Assembly (NCBI GenBank): GCA_947470895.1
Contig: CANIVF010000004.1
Span: 49,112 to 113,111 of the forward strand
Direction: 5' to 3'
Length of the DNA stretch: 64,000 nucleotides
DNA from: Bacteroidota bacterium
Lineage (GTDB): Bacteria > Bacteroidota > Bacteroidia > Cytophagales > Cyclobacteriaceae
Part shown: piece after piece, positions 47,636 through 56,101 of the stretch
Position numbering within the stretch: the first letter of the stretch is position 1
How the letters are laid out: the number at the start of each line of letters is the position of its first letter
Notes under the pieces: generated by a model
Database searches by the model: none
The model's input: only the letters and a program-made list of their open reading frames with translations
Told to the model about the DNA's origin: nothing
Program-made: the position numbers and the translations under genes

Positions 47636-48349
47636 TTAATTATTGGACGCACCTGCAGCAATCCAATTTTTTATTTGTATAATTTGGCAATCAGAAAGCT
47701 TAGATCCTTTTGGCATAGCTAAGTAACCAGCGGATTGAGTTACGCTGCCCTGAAGCTTGCCATTATCAACCTGTACTTTCACAAGTGAATAGGTAGAAAG
47801 ATCAATGTTGCCACCTAACGATGCTGGCTTATGGCAACCTACACATTGATTGTTTATAATGGGCTGAATGATGGCAGCGTAAGTAAACTCAGTCGGGTCG
47901 CAAGAGCAATTACAATTCACAGTATTCTTTCCCCCCTGATTGATCCATGCTGCAATGGAATCTTTTTGAGCTTGAGACAACGGTGTGTCAGGCGGCATCT
48001 GATCATCACCGGATTCAAAAAGCACCTTGTACAATTTGCTACCGTTAGCGTTACCAGGAGTGATTCCCTTCCTTACAATATTGTTATAGTTGTCAAGCAC
48101 GTAACCTGCTTCTTTTTTTACTGCATCATGACAGCCACTCCGGGCACAAGAGGAGAGAAAAATCGGGAGTACGCTACTTTCAAAACAAACTGTTCCACTG
48201 CTTGTGCAGCCGGGTGTGCTACTTTGTCCGTTATTTAGGGAAGATGGATCAATGAATGGCTCATGAAGACAGGATCCCACGATGAGAACCAACATAAATA
48301 TTGAGCATGATACTGCTACTTGTTTCCTGATGCTTTTACGTGATTTCAT
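47636..48349 (-). CDS. dihaem cytochrome c lipoprotein (PSCyt1-like plus class I-like)
   Basis: 237 aa with a lipoprotein signal (IVGSCLHE). The first domain has an atypical haem site CARSGCH (four residues between the cysteines), as in planctomycete-type cytochromes, with MPPDTPLS as likely distal-Met region. A Cys-rich linker (NCNCSCDPTEF) separates it from a second domain with CVGCH. The second domain is the paralogue of the 120-aa cytochrome encoded 16 bp downstream. Probably periplasm-facing and membrane-anchored. Confidence 0.85.
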   Translation of the reverse strand: MKSRKSIRKQVAVSCSIFMLVLIVGSCLHEPFIDPSSLNNGQSSTPGCTSSGTVCFESSVLPIFLSSCARSGCHDAVKKEAGYVLDNYNNIVRKGITPGNANGSKLYKVLFESGDDQMPPDTPLSQAQKDSIAAWINQGGKNTVNCNCSCDPTEFTYAAIIQPIINNQCVGCHKPASLGGNIDLSTYSLVKVQVDNGKLQGSVTQSAGYLAMPKGSKLSDCQIIQIKNWIAAGASNN

Positions 48350-48352
48350 ATT

Positions 48353-48751
48353 CTATTCAATCAGGGTTGCTTTAATTATAACCACATCAGACAGGTACCC
48401 AGTACAAATTCCCTTAATGGTAACGGAATCTCCTGGTTTGGCATTTACAGTACCCTCGATGGTGCATCGAATTCCAAACATGGGATTTTCAGTTTGAAGG
48501 GCCACGATGGCTATCAACTCCTGGTTGGTTGTTACTTCTGAAATTCGTCCACTAACCTCCAGCACTTTATCAAGATACAGTGCGTTGGCTGCTACTTCGT
48601 CAGTTTCATAACTTATGAATAATTCGGTGGCGCTGATTTTAATGGATGCTTCGGATGCCGGATCTCTATGCGGTTTGTTATACATTCTGAAGACAATCCA
48701 AACAACTGATAGAATGAGTATAACGATAATAGTGACATATAATTTTTTCAT
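48353..48751 (-). CDS. membrane-anchored OB-fold (tRNA_anti-like) protein
   Basis: 132 aa from the ATG at 48751. One N-terminal membrane helix (VTIIVILILSVVWIVF) is followed by an OB-fold of the tRNA_anti-like family (ELFISYETDEVAANALYLDKVLEVSGRISEV, then GDSVTIKGICTGYLSDVVI). The cysteines are unlikely to bind haem. It is the first gene of the operon with two cytochromes, YceI and DUF5777. Its job there is unknown. Confidence 0.8.
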   Translation of the reverse strand: MKKLYVTIIVILILSVVWIVFRMYNKPHRDPASEASIKISATELFISYETDEVAANALYLDKVLEVSGRISEVTTNQELIAIVALQTENPMFGIRCTIEGTVNAKPGDSVTIKGICTGYLSDVVIIKATLIE

Positions 48752-48881
48752 AATTTTGATTTGCAAATAACCATAATAATCTGCTGTTATTGTTCGGGCT
48801 ACTGATAAAATAGTGTTTTTCTTGCCGATTTGACATTAAGTTCGATCAATTATCATGCTGATTATTTGATGAAGCAAAACT

Positions 48882-48917
48882 CAAACTTATAGAGAGAATT
48901 AATAATGACTTACGTCA
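48882..48917 (-). promoter_or_regulatory. promoter with an FNR-like dyad upstream of the redox operon
   Basis: On the minus strand TAAGTTTG (48882-48889) matches TAnnTTTG. About 26 bp upstream, centre to centre, is the dyad TGAC-TTAC-GTCA (48906-48917, inverted repeat with a 4-bp spacer). That is near the -35 to -42 position used by class II Crp/Fnr activators. The Crp/Fnr gene lies next to it. Confidence 0.4.
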
Positions 48918-48945
48918 CTTTTGCAGAAGATATTTGGTACGAAAC

Positions 48946-49621
48946 CTATTTTAGATTTTCTAAATTGCGGATCAGGATTTTCTTGCGATCGAAGTTGATT
49001 AGATTTTTTTCTTTGAGTTCGTTGAGAATGGTGGTCACCGTTTGACTTGAAGTGCCGGTGAGTGAGGCAATATCTTTGTGTGAAAGTCGTGTTGGAATCA
49101 TCGTTTCAAATCCTACTCTTTTCCCCTTCCACGCGGCTGTGTCTTTTAAGAATTCAATGATCCGGGTTCTTGCATCTTTAAAAACGAGTAATTCCATTTT
49201 GCGCTCAAGTTTCATTAATCGCAAGCCGATAAGCTTAAGCACTTTGAAGCTTAGCTCACGATTTTCAAACATTAATTCTTTTAGTTCCATTAAACTTAAG
49301 GGGCAAATGGTGGTGTTTGCATCCATGGCCAGAGCGTAGTCTTTTCTTTTCACCAGCCAGGGCCAACTCTCCAAAAATTTCATCTGTTGAAAGAATGGCG
49401 GTAACGATGTCTTTACCATCATCCTGGTAGTGACCAATTCTTACCCGACCAGACACAATCATGTAAATATGAGTGGCTTGATCGTCAGGGAAGTAAATGA
49501 ACTCGTCTTTCTTGTATATATTGTAGGTATGCTTGTCGGCCATGGTCTTTACCTTGTGAGGGCAAAGAATTTTATAGAGATTGACGCTTTCGAAGTACCA
49601 AAGAGCTGAAGTATTATTCAT
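48946..49621 (-). pseudogene. Crp/Fnr-family regulator split by one frameshift
   Basis: The first frame (49621 to 49265) encodes the N-terminal cyclic-nucleotide-type domain (ALWYFESVNLYKILCPHK, DEFIYFPDDQATHIYMIVSGRVRIGHY, EIFGELALAGE). The second frame (entering near 49357, ending 48946) encodes the rest of that domain (DYALAMDANTTICPLSLMEL), the long helix and a winged helix-turn-helix (LSHKDIASLTGTSSQTVTTILNELKEKNLI). Together they match a complete Bacteroidota Crp/Fnr protein of about 225 aa. The single break is in an A-rich run (GAAAAGAAAAGA) near 49350. It could be a sequencing error, a phase-variable tract or a recent mutation. Confidence 0.85.
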
Positions 49622-49668
49622 TTTCGAATTTCAATAGTAAGTTAGCACAAAATTGAAAAGAAAGGTTC

Positions 49669-50469
49669 ATGTCAAAGCTGACGTTAAGTGAAATTTGGAT
49701 TTATCCCATCAAATCGTTGGGAGGCATCCGAATGACATCCTCTAAGGTTTTGCCTAAGGGTTTGCTTTATGACCGAAGGTGGATGTTGATTGATGAGTCG
49801 GGTACTTTTATTACTCAACGGCTTCATTCAAAATTGGCTTTTTTTAGATTATCACTCACTGGAGAAGAGTTTGCCATTTCTTTTAATAAGGAACAAATTC
49901 ATCTGCGGGTCGATGCCCCGATATCTACCATTCCTGTAAGTGCCACGATTTGGGATGACACCGTAGAAGTGTTTGAGGTGTTGGGTGATTACAGTGAATG
50001 GTTTTCTCTGCGACTGGGTGTCACATGTCGTCTTGTATATTTCCCCGAAACAAACCTGCGACCGGTAGATGAAAAATATAGCATTGAAAATGATCAGGTG
50101 AGTCTCGCGGATGGTTATCCTTTTTTAATTGTTGGGCAAAGTTCGTTGGATGATCTCAATATGAGATTGGAAACTCCGATTCCGATGAATCGCTTTCGGC
50201 CTAATTTTGTATTTACAGGAGGTAAACCCTACGAAGAAGATAATTGGCGTAATTTTACAATTAGGGAAAGTCGGTTTATAGGAGTAAAACCGTGTGGCCG
50301 TTGCTTGTTAATAACGGTGAATCAGGAAACTGCCAAGCGTGGCACCGAACCTCTTGCCACGTTGGCAACATATAGGAAAACAAATAATAAAATTCATTTT
50401 GGTCAAAATTTACTAGCCCTAACATGTCATGAAATATATGAAGGCGACAGCATTCAATTGGTTTCTTAG
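49669..50469 (+). CDS. MOSC-domain protein with N-terminal MOSC barrel
   Basis: 266 aa. The N-terminal barrel (LSEIWIYPIKSLGGIRMTSSKVLPKGLLYDRRWMLID) is followed by a MOSC domain (GYPFLIVGQSSLDDLN, MNRFRPNFVF, GVKPCGRCLLITVNQETAKRGTEPLATLATYR). The cysteine in KPCGRC is the expected Mo ligand of mARC/YcbX-type proteins, which reduce N-hydroxylated compounds. It heads a likely operon with the SCO and cytochrome c genes and is divergent from the Crp/Fnr gene. Confidence 0.9.
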   Translation: MSKLTLSEIWIYPIKSLGGIRMTSSKVLPKGLLYDRRWMLIDESGTFITQRLHSKLAFFRLSLTGEEFAISFNKEQIHLRVDAPISTIPVSATIWDDTVEVFEVLGDYSEWFSLRLGVTCRLVYFPETNLRPVDEKYSIENDQVSLADGYPFLIVGQSSLDDLNMRLETPIPMNRFRPNFVFTGGKPYEEDNWRNFTIRESRFIGVKPCGRCLLITVNQETAKRGTEPLATLATYRKTNNKIHFGQNLLALTCHEIYEGDSIQLVS

Positions 50470-50482
50470 AAGATCGCGATTT

Positions 50483-51103
50483 ATGCGAATGAGTTATTTG
50501 GTATGCCCCATGGTCATTGGATTTTTTTTGGTTTCGTGTGCAACCAGGGATGAAAAGCTACCGGTTTTTGGTGAGCGCGAAGTAGATGGTGTCGATACGG
50601 TCTATCATACGATTGCTCCGTTTTCTTTTGTTGATCAGGATAGTTCGACCATTACCAATAGCACATTCAGGGATAAAATCTATGTTGCAGATTTTTTCTT
50701 TTCAACCTGCCGAACCATATGCCCTATCATGAAAACCCAGATGCTGCGCGTCTATGAGGCAACCAGCGAAATGCCGGACGTGCTACTTCTTTCTCATACC
50801 ATCGATCCGGAGTATGACAGCGTAGGTTTGTTGCATGACTTTGCTGATCGTTTAGGGGTTGAGAGTAAGCGGTGGCATTTTGTTACGGGCATCAAGGATT
50901 CTATTTACAAGATAGCGCAAACCAGTTATTTTGCCACCGCTATGGATGATAAAACGGAACCTGATGGGTTTATACATAGCGGAGCATTTCTTCTTATCGA
51001 TAAGCAGCAACGTATACGGGGTAAATATGATGGCACCAAGGAGGAGGATGTGAACCGCCTCATCGTTGATATTAAAAGATTACGAAGGGAATCTGAAAAA
51101 TAA
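50483..51103 (+). CDS. SCO-family copper chaperone, lipoprotein
   Basis: About 206 aa from the ATG at 50483, chosen because a lipoprotein signal (IGFFLVSC) follows it. The open frame starts 54 bases earlier, inside the MOSC gene. The thioredoxin fold holds the copper site CRTIC and the distal His in FIHSGAFLLID. SCO proteins deliver copper to the CuA centre of cytochrome oxidase or act as thiol reductases. No oxidase is in the window. Its stop is followed after one base by the cytochrome c start. Confidence 0.92.
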   Translation: MRMSYLVCPMVIGFFLVSCATRDEKLPVFGEREVDGVDTVYHTIAPFSFVDQDSSTITNSTFRDKIYVADFFFSTCRTICPIMKTQMLRVYEATSEMPDVLLLSHTIDPEYDSVGLLHDFADRLGVESKRWHFVTGIKDSIYKIAQTSYFATAMDDKTEPDGFIHSGAFLLIDKQQRIRGKYDGTKEEDVNRLIVDIKRLRRESEK

Positions 51104-51104
51104 T

Positions 51105-51557
51105 ATGCAGAAGCGTCCCAGAAAGTGTAGAGAGTCATCGTTTTTGATTGCAATCTTCTTGTTATTGATATCATGCACATCTTCGACAGCAGACCGGGAA
51201 GACTATTCACCTAAATTTCAGCAATATTATGTGCAGGGTGGAGTCTTGTATCAGCAGTACTGTAGTAACTGTCATCAAAGTAATGGAAAAGGGTTGGGCA
51301 GATTATACCCACCCGTAGATCAATCCGATTTCATGGAGGATAACTTTGAAGAGGTTGTTTGTATTATTAAATATGGAAAGCAAGGTTCTTTACGTGTTAA
51401 TGATGTCGATTATAATATGACCATGAAGGGTAATACTAATCTAACCGAGTTAGAAGTAGCCGAGATAACCACCTTCATCTATAACACATGGTCACACAAA
51501 AAGGGATTGGTGAATGTGAAGGAAGTTACGCATATTCTCTCAAGCTGCAATAATTAA
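51105..51557 (+). CDS. c-type cytochrome lipoprotein
   Basis: About 150 aa from the ATG at 51105. Lipoprotein signal (FLLLISC), haem site CSNCH near residue 50 with QSNGKGLGRLYPP, and a Met-rich VDYNMTMKGNTNLTELEVAEI segment as distal ligand region. It follows the SCO gene directly, as in many copper-linked respiratory gene sets. It is similar in layout to the cytochrome at 35149-35559. Confidence 0.9.
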   Translation: MQKRPRKCRESSFLIAIFLLLISCTSSTADREDYSPKFQQYYVQGGVLYQQYCSNCHQSNGKGLGRLYPPVDQSDFMEDNFEEVVCIIKYGKQGSLRVNDVDYNMTMKGNTNLTELEVAEITTFIYNTWSHKKGLVNVKEVTHILSSCNN

Positions 51558-51619
51558 TCCCAAGTTGTAAAACGTATCACTTTCTTAGTTATTTTGGTAA
51601 ATAAATGACATTTTGAAGA

Positions 51620-52675
51620 GTGAAAAAACCAACCTATAGAAACCTCATTTTATCCCTTCTGGGTTTATTTATATTCTATGGAGTGATCATGGTTTTGCTA
51701 CACTCTATTGAGTCGGACGTTCCGGGTTCAGAGATGGTTTCATGGCAAGATGCCTTATGGTATGTGGTGGCAACCATCACCACGGTTGGTTATGGCGATG
51801 TTTACCCGGTTACCTATGAGGGGCGTATACTGGGATTTGTAACCATGTTATCCAGTTTAGGTGTATATGGTTTTATTATAGGGCAGATTGCTAATTTTAT
51901 GAGTACGCTAAAAGAACAACGAGCTATGGGTTTAAATGGAACAGAATTCAAGAATCACGTAGTCATGATTGGATGGAATGATTTTGGCCAGGCTGTCATG
52001 AGTCACCTGATCGCTGCCGGTAAGCGAGTAGCCGTGATCACCAAAGAGCGTTCGTCCATCGATATTATCAGGGAGTTTTATAATTCAGATCAGGTGTTCA
52101 CCCTGTTCACTGATTATAATAATTTTGATATGCTTGAAAAATCTAATATCCGTGATGCCTCCATTGTTTTTGTAAACCTTAATGATGACACCGAGAAACT
52201 GGTGTATGTGATCAACCTTAAAAAAAAATTCTCCAAACTGAATTACGTAGTGACGCTGGATAATGGGAACCTGAAGAGCACATTTCAAAACGCGGGGGTT
52301 ACGTATACCATTTGTAAGAATGAAATTTCCGCAAAGCTTATGGCGAGTTATATTTATGAACCCGATGTAGCCCTATTCAGCGAAGAGATTATAGCCTACG
52401 CTCATGATGAAACGGAGTACGACATCAAACAAATTCAGATCAAGCGAGACAATCCATTTGTACACACTTTTTATGAGAAAGCTTTTTTTGATTTGAAGAA
52501 AGCCTGTAACGTCATTTTAATTGGTATTGTGAAAGTGGATGCAGAAGGACGCAAGTTTCATAAAAACCCCGAGAACTCCCTGAAGATTGAAGTCAATGAC
52601 TACCTCGTAATCATGATGGATGGCCGGGGCACCGACAAGCTTAAAAAGTATTTTCAAATAACCGAAGGCCTTTAG
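51620..52675 (+). CDS. two-TM potassium channel with RCK (TrkA-N) domain
   Basis: 351 aa with a GTG start. Two membrane helices (about 10-27 and 68-90) flank the pore loop with the selectivity filter TTVGYGD (54-60). A Rossmann RCK domain (NHVVMIGWNDFGQAVMSHLIAAGKRVAVI) and a TrkA-C-like domain follow. A ligand-gated K+ channel is likely, possibly controlled by c-di-AMP or nucleotides, since c-di-AMP binds such proteins in other bacteria and cdaA is in this window. Confidence 0.92.
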   Translation: MKKPTYRNLILSLLGLFIFYGVIMVLLHSIESDVPGSEMVSWQDALWYVVATITTVGYGDVYPVTYEGRILGFVTMLSSLGVYGFIIGQIANFMSTLKEQRAMGLNGTEFKNHVVMIGWNDFGQAVMSHLIAAGKRVAVITKERSSIDIIREFYNSDQVFTLFTDYNNFDMLEKSNIRDASIVFVNLNDDTEKLVYVINLKKKFSKLNYVVTLDNGNLKSTFQNAGVTYTICKNEISAKLMASYIYEPDVALFSEEIIAYAHDETEYDIKQIQIKRDNPFVHTFYEKAFFDLKKACNVILIGIVKVDAEGRKFHKNPENSLKIEVNDYLVIMMDGRGTDKLKKYFQITEGL

Positions 52676-52690
52676 ACTACTAAACCATAT

Positions 52691-52729
52691 AAACAAAGAA
52701 GGAGAGCTTAAAGCTCTCCTTCTTTGTTT
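52691..52729. terminator. bidirectional terminator between K+ channel gene and sucD
   Basis: A perfect 19-bp inverted repeat (52691-52709 and 52711-52729) with a one-base centre. The outer arms are A/T-rich and the core is GAAGGAGAGCTT, so either strand makes a hairpin ending in a T-rich tail. It separates two convergent genes. Confidence 0.88.
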
Positions 52730-52745
52730 ATAGAAAATAATAAGA

Positions 52746-53621
52746 CTATTTACCTAGCGCTTTCAGCATCGTGTCGCCAATCAGTGCTGGGGACTCCACA
52801 ACATGAATTCCACATTCACGCATGATTTTCATTTTCGCTTCAGCGGTATCATCGGCACCACCAATAATAGCTCCGGCATGCCCCATTCTTCTTCCGGGAG
52901 GTGCTGTCTGGCCAGCAATGAAACCTACTACTGGCTTTTTATTTCCATGTTCCTTAATCCAGCGAGCTGCAACAGGTTCATAATTACCTCCGATCTCACC
53001 GATCATAACAATAGCATCGGTTTCAGGATCGTTCATCAATAATTCAACAGCATCTTTGGTTGGGGTTCCAATAATCGGATCGCCACCAATTCCAATGGCA
53101 GTGGAAATTCCCAAGCCAGCTTTTACGATCTGGTCGGCAGCTTCATAAGTAAGTGTACCTGATTTTGATACGATGCCAATCCTGCCTTTTTTGAATACAA
53201 AACCAGGCATGATACCCACTTTCGCTTCTCCTGGGGTTATTACTCCGGGGCAATTTGGTCCGATCAAGATAGTGGCTCTTTCGTTCACGTATTTTTTGGC
53301 GATCATCATGTCTTTTACAGGTATTCCTTCTGTAATGGCTACAATAACCTTTATTCCTCCTTCTGCAGCTTCCATAATAGAATCAGCGGCAAATGCAGGG
53401 GGAACAAAAATGATTGACACATCCGCCCCCGTCTTTTCAACAGCCTCTTTTACAGTGTTAAAAACAGGTCGGCCCAGGTGTACCTGTCCACCTTTTCCGG
53501 GTGTTACACCACCCACTACATTGGTACCATATTCAATCATTTGGCCTGCATGAAAGGTTCCTTCGGTGCCTGTAAATCCTTGTACTATTATTCGGGAGTC
53601 TTTATTAACTAATACGCTCAT
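52746..53621 (-). CDS. sucD: succinate--CoA ligase, alpha subunit
   Basis: 291 aa. The CoA-binding start ([35 protein letters not shown]), [47 protein letters not shown] and the phosphohistidine motif GHAGAIIGG are all present. The beta subunit gene is not in the window, so sucC is unlinked, as is usual in Bacteroidota. It has its own promoter upstream. Confidence 0.97.
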   Translation of the reverse strand: MSVLVNKDSRIIVQGFTGTEGTFHAGQMIEYGTNVVGGVTPGKGGQVHLGRPVFNTVKEAVEKTGADVSIIFVPPAFAADSIMEAAEGGIKVIVAITEGIPVKDMMIAKKYVNERATILIGPNCPGVITPGEAKVGIMPGFVFKKGRIGIVSKSGTLTYEAADQIVKAGLGISTAIGIGGDPIIGTPTKDAVELLMNDPETDAIVMIGEIGGNYEPVAARWIKEHGNKKPVVGFIAGQTAPPGRRMGHAGAIIGGADDTAEAKMKIMRECGIHVVESPALIGDTMLKALGK

Positions 53622-53639
53622 ATCAAAACGGGTTATTCA

Positions 53640-53669
53640 CAAAATTAGGAGAATATAATTGTCTGACAA
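53640..53669 (-). promoter_or_regulatory. sucD promoter (TTG and TAnnTTTG elements)
   Basis: Minus-strand TAATTTTG (53640-53647) matches TAnnTTTG. A TTG (53667-53669) lies 19 bp upstream, the usual spacing of Bacteroidota -33 and -7 elements. The sucD ATG is 18 bp downstream. Confidence 0.5.
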
Positions 53670-53696
53670 GGGAACAGACGTGCAGGAAGTGCAATA

Positions 53697-53724
53697 AAAA
53701 ACCCCGTTGTGAGGCGGGGTTTTT
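53697..53724 (-). terminator. terminator after the FecR-like gene
   Basis: A 10-bp stem AAAAACCCCG/CGGGGTTTTT with an 8-base loop ends in a T run on the minus strand. It lies 19 bp beyond the stop of the gene at 53743. Confidence 0.85.
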
Positions 53725-53742
53725 ACTTTGCGTGAGGAATCC

Positions 53743-54642
53743 TTATTTCTTCAGATCCTTCAATTTATTTCGTAATAGAAATTCCTCATAAGCCTCTTTG
53801 TAGGAAGCATTATCGGGAGCCATTTTAATAACGTCTTCATAGGAAGCGATCGCATCGATAAACAATTTATTTTGCTCATAGAAAGCAGCCTGTATCAGTT
53901 TATTCAATTCAGAGGCTTCGGTACCTAATTCTTTATTTAATTCCGTGTAGGATTTATTAACTGAATCATGTCTGCCTTGAGATAATTTCTTGATTAAGTG
54001 TTGCTCAGATTTCGTTTTGCCATCTGCTTTTGATTTCACCTCAACCAGAATCGCGGTTTCATTGGCAAATTTGGGATCATTCAGATCTACCATCACCGAG
54101 GTTTCCGGAGTTTCAACTTTTACCAGTTCCTCATCAAACATATTTTTGAAAGAAACAACATAAGGGGCACCGCCTTTATCTTCCCAGTTCACATAAGCAA
54201 TGTTGTTGAAGATTTCAGCATTTTGATTTTCAGGAAGATAAACCTTAAGGCTTTCTGGGCCACGATGCACAGCCCCTGTTGCACTAAGCCTGTTTTTCTT
54301 TGCTTCAGCTGAATTACTGCTCAAAATGAAATCGGTATACTTATTAAGTACACTTGATCCTCCGCTAACTTTTGAAGCAAGATCAGCAACTTTATAGGTG
54401 CCTGGCTGCTTTACTTCTAATGGCTTTCCGGTAGAATGCACCAATCCTACGGATGCGTTCTCTGTGATTCTTAGTTCATCACCGGATTTCAAGCTTGCAC
54501 CTGTTTTTACAGGCTGCCATGAGTCACCTGATTTTATTTCATTCGACCCTTTGGTGGCCAAAACGCGGAAAGTATCTTGACCATTAACTACTGTGTTTAA
54601 CAGGAATAAGCCAACTAAGAATAGAAATCTGCCTTTTTTCAT
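53743..54642 (-). CDS. exported FecR-like protein
   Basis: About 299 aa from the ATG at 54642, where a signal peptide begins (LFLVGLFLLNTVVNGQ). The first part resembles the FecR core (KGSNEIKSGDSWQPVKTGASLKSGDELRITENASVGLVHSTGKPLEV). A beta-rich domain and a C-terminal helical, TPR-like pair (LIQAAFYEQNKLFIDAIASYEDVIKMAPDNASYKEAYEEFLL) follow. It lies 55 bp downstream of a CHASE2 protein gene and is followed by a terminator. The two proteins are probably sensors acting together in the periplasm. Confidence 0.75.
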   Translation of the reverse strand: MKKGRFLFLVGLFLLNTVVNGQDTFRVLATKGSNEIKSGDSWQPVKTGASLKSGDELRITENASVGLVHSTGKPLEVKQPGTYKVADLASKVSGGSSVLNKYTDFILSSNSAEAKKNRLSATGAVHRGPESLKVYLPENQNAEIFNNIAYVNWEDKGGAPYVVSFKNMFDEELVKVETPETSVMVDLNDPKFANETAILVEVKSKADGKTKSEQHLIKKLSQGRHDSVNKSYTELNKELGTEASELNKLIQAAFYEQNKLFIDAIASYEDVIKMAPDNASYKEAYEEFLLRNKLKDLKK

Positions 54643-54697
54643 GGTATTTAAAATATTTGCAATTACGAAATTAGTAAAAAATCGTGCCAATTCGATA

Positions 54698-56044
54698 TCA
54701 TTCAGTTAATACCTCATTCTCGGTTTTGGTAAGCTTCCTTTTGTATTGCCAGATGGTAATTTGGTTTTTGAAACCTTTATAGATGTCATAGCTAGGACCG
54801 ACTAAGGCAGCAGCAGCCAAGGTGACTGTAAGATCTAATTTGAAGGTAAAAATGGCGAAAAAATATACTACGAGACCCGAGATAGCTAGAATTTGTAAGA
54901 TCTGAATAGTTACGGAAAGAGTGTCAAACCAGGCAGGTAATTTTCGGTCTATGGTTATGAATAGCGCAACCGTTAAAAAGCAGACCATAAACGCAATGAC
55001 ATATTTTTGCCATTCATGAAGAGCATTAACATAGTCTTCATTGAGAATCATAGAGGCAATATTGGCGTGAATAACCACTCCAAACATATCCGGGTTAGCC
55101 CGTCCTGCTACTTTTTTATTCAGAGGAGTAAAGTATTTATCATCCCAGGCAGGATCGCCAAAAGCTTCACCCAGGAAGCCCATGATCACAATTTTATCTT
55201 TAAATAGAGATGAATCAAATTCGTAATTGAAGAGCTGATCAACATCTAGAGCAGAGAACCTATTGTTAAAATTTGTTGTAGCAGTTTCTTTGTCATGTAA
55301 TGTTTTTAACCGAATGTTTTGGAACTCAACATTGCCACGGTAATTAATAAACTCTTCTTCTTTATTTCTGATCAGAAAACGTTTTGTCTTGGCCGAGTCA
55401 AATTGCATGCACATCTGTACAGCGAACGCATAATGGTCTTCGTCATACATTTTATAGTTGGGAATAAAAGAGCGACATTGTTTCACGTCTTCCTGATAAA
55501 CAGCCGGAGGATCAGTGACCAAATTGGCAAACCCGTGCTTGGCAAATAAGCTAAAACCGATATCAGAATATTCCATAGAATCGTAGACATCAATCGCTTC
55601 CGAGTTAAGTGAGGTTTTTGTTTTTTGCATGAGTTTCGAAACCAACACTACATTTCCGGCTTGCTTTATAGCATCCTCCAGCATCAGGTTCCCCAAGCTA
55701 TCCAGCAGCTGTGGACAATTAATACTATCGCGAAGACGACCCTCGCAATTATAAAAACCATCTATTCCTATTACTTTTGGTTTGAATTGTCTGATAATAT
55801 TTAACTGTTGTGCTACTTCCCTTCTGTTTAATGTTCCGATATTAACAACAACGATTCGCTGTTCCGCATCGGGGTTGCTGCGCAAATTTGAGAATGAATA
55901 GTCAGTCATTTCAAAATCTGTTAATGCCTGTGATATTGGATCAAAAGCATTAAATAGTTTAAAATCAGTAATCTGACTTACGCCCCACATCATCATAAAC
56001 ACAAACGCGGTGATGGAGAGGCATTGTAACCAAAATGTTTTCAT
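54698..56044 (-). CDS. CHASE2-domain membrane sensor
   Basis: 448 aa. N-terminal membrane helix, then an extracytoplasmic CHASE2 domain (RIVVVNIGTLNRREVAQQLNIIRQFKPKVIGIDGFY, DKIVIMGFLGEAFGDPAWDDKYFTPLN, MFGVVIHANIASMILN), then three helices (about 348-418) and a short basic tail. There is no kinase or cyclase output domain, so it must signal through a partner. The adjacent FecR-like gene is the natural candidate. Confidence 0.87.
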   Translation of the reverse strand: MKTFWLQCLSITAFVFMMMWGVSQITDFKLFNAFDPISQALTDFEMTDYSFSNLRSNPDAEQRIVVVNIGTLNRREVAQQLNIIRQFKPKVIGIDGFYNCEGRLRDSINCPQLLDSLGNLMLEDAIKQAGNVVLVSKLMQKTKTSLNSEAIDVYDSMEYSDIGFSLFAKHGFANLVTDPPAVYQEDVKQCRSFIPNYKMYDEDHYAFAVQMCMQFDSAKTKRFLIRNKEEEFINYRGNVEFQNIRLKTLHDKETATTNFNNRFSALDVDQLFNYEFDSSLFKDKIVIMGFLGEAFGDPAWDDKYFTPLNKKVAGRANPDMFGVVIHANIASMILNEDYVNALHEWQKYVIAFMVCFLTVALFITIDRKLPAWFDTLSVTIQILQILAISGLVVYFFAIFTFKLDLTVTLAAAALVGPSYDIYKGFKNQITIWQYKRKLTKTENEVLTE

Positions 56045-56101
56045 AAGCTGTAAGTTCTTAAGTAAATTTAGAAATTTACCGCTGATATAGCATATACTCT
56101 T

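Noticed and set aside
17255..56044. A single caspase/CHASE2/FecR signalling system.
   Set aside because: The caspase pseudogene and the CHASE2/FecR pair are about 35 kb apart with many unrelated genes between, so joint function is not supported.
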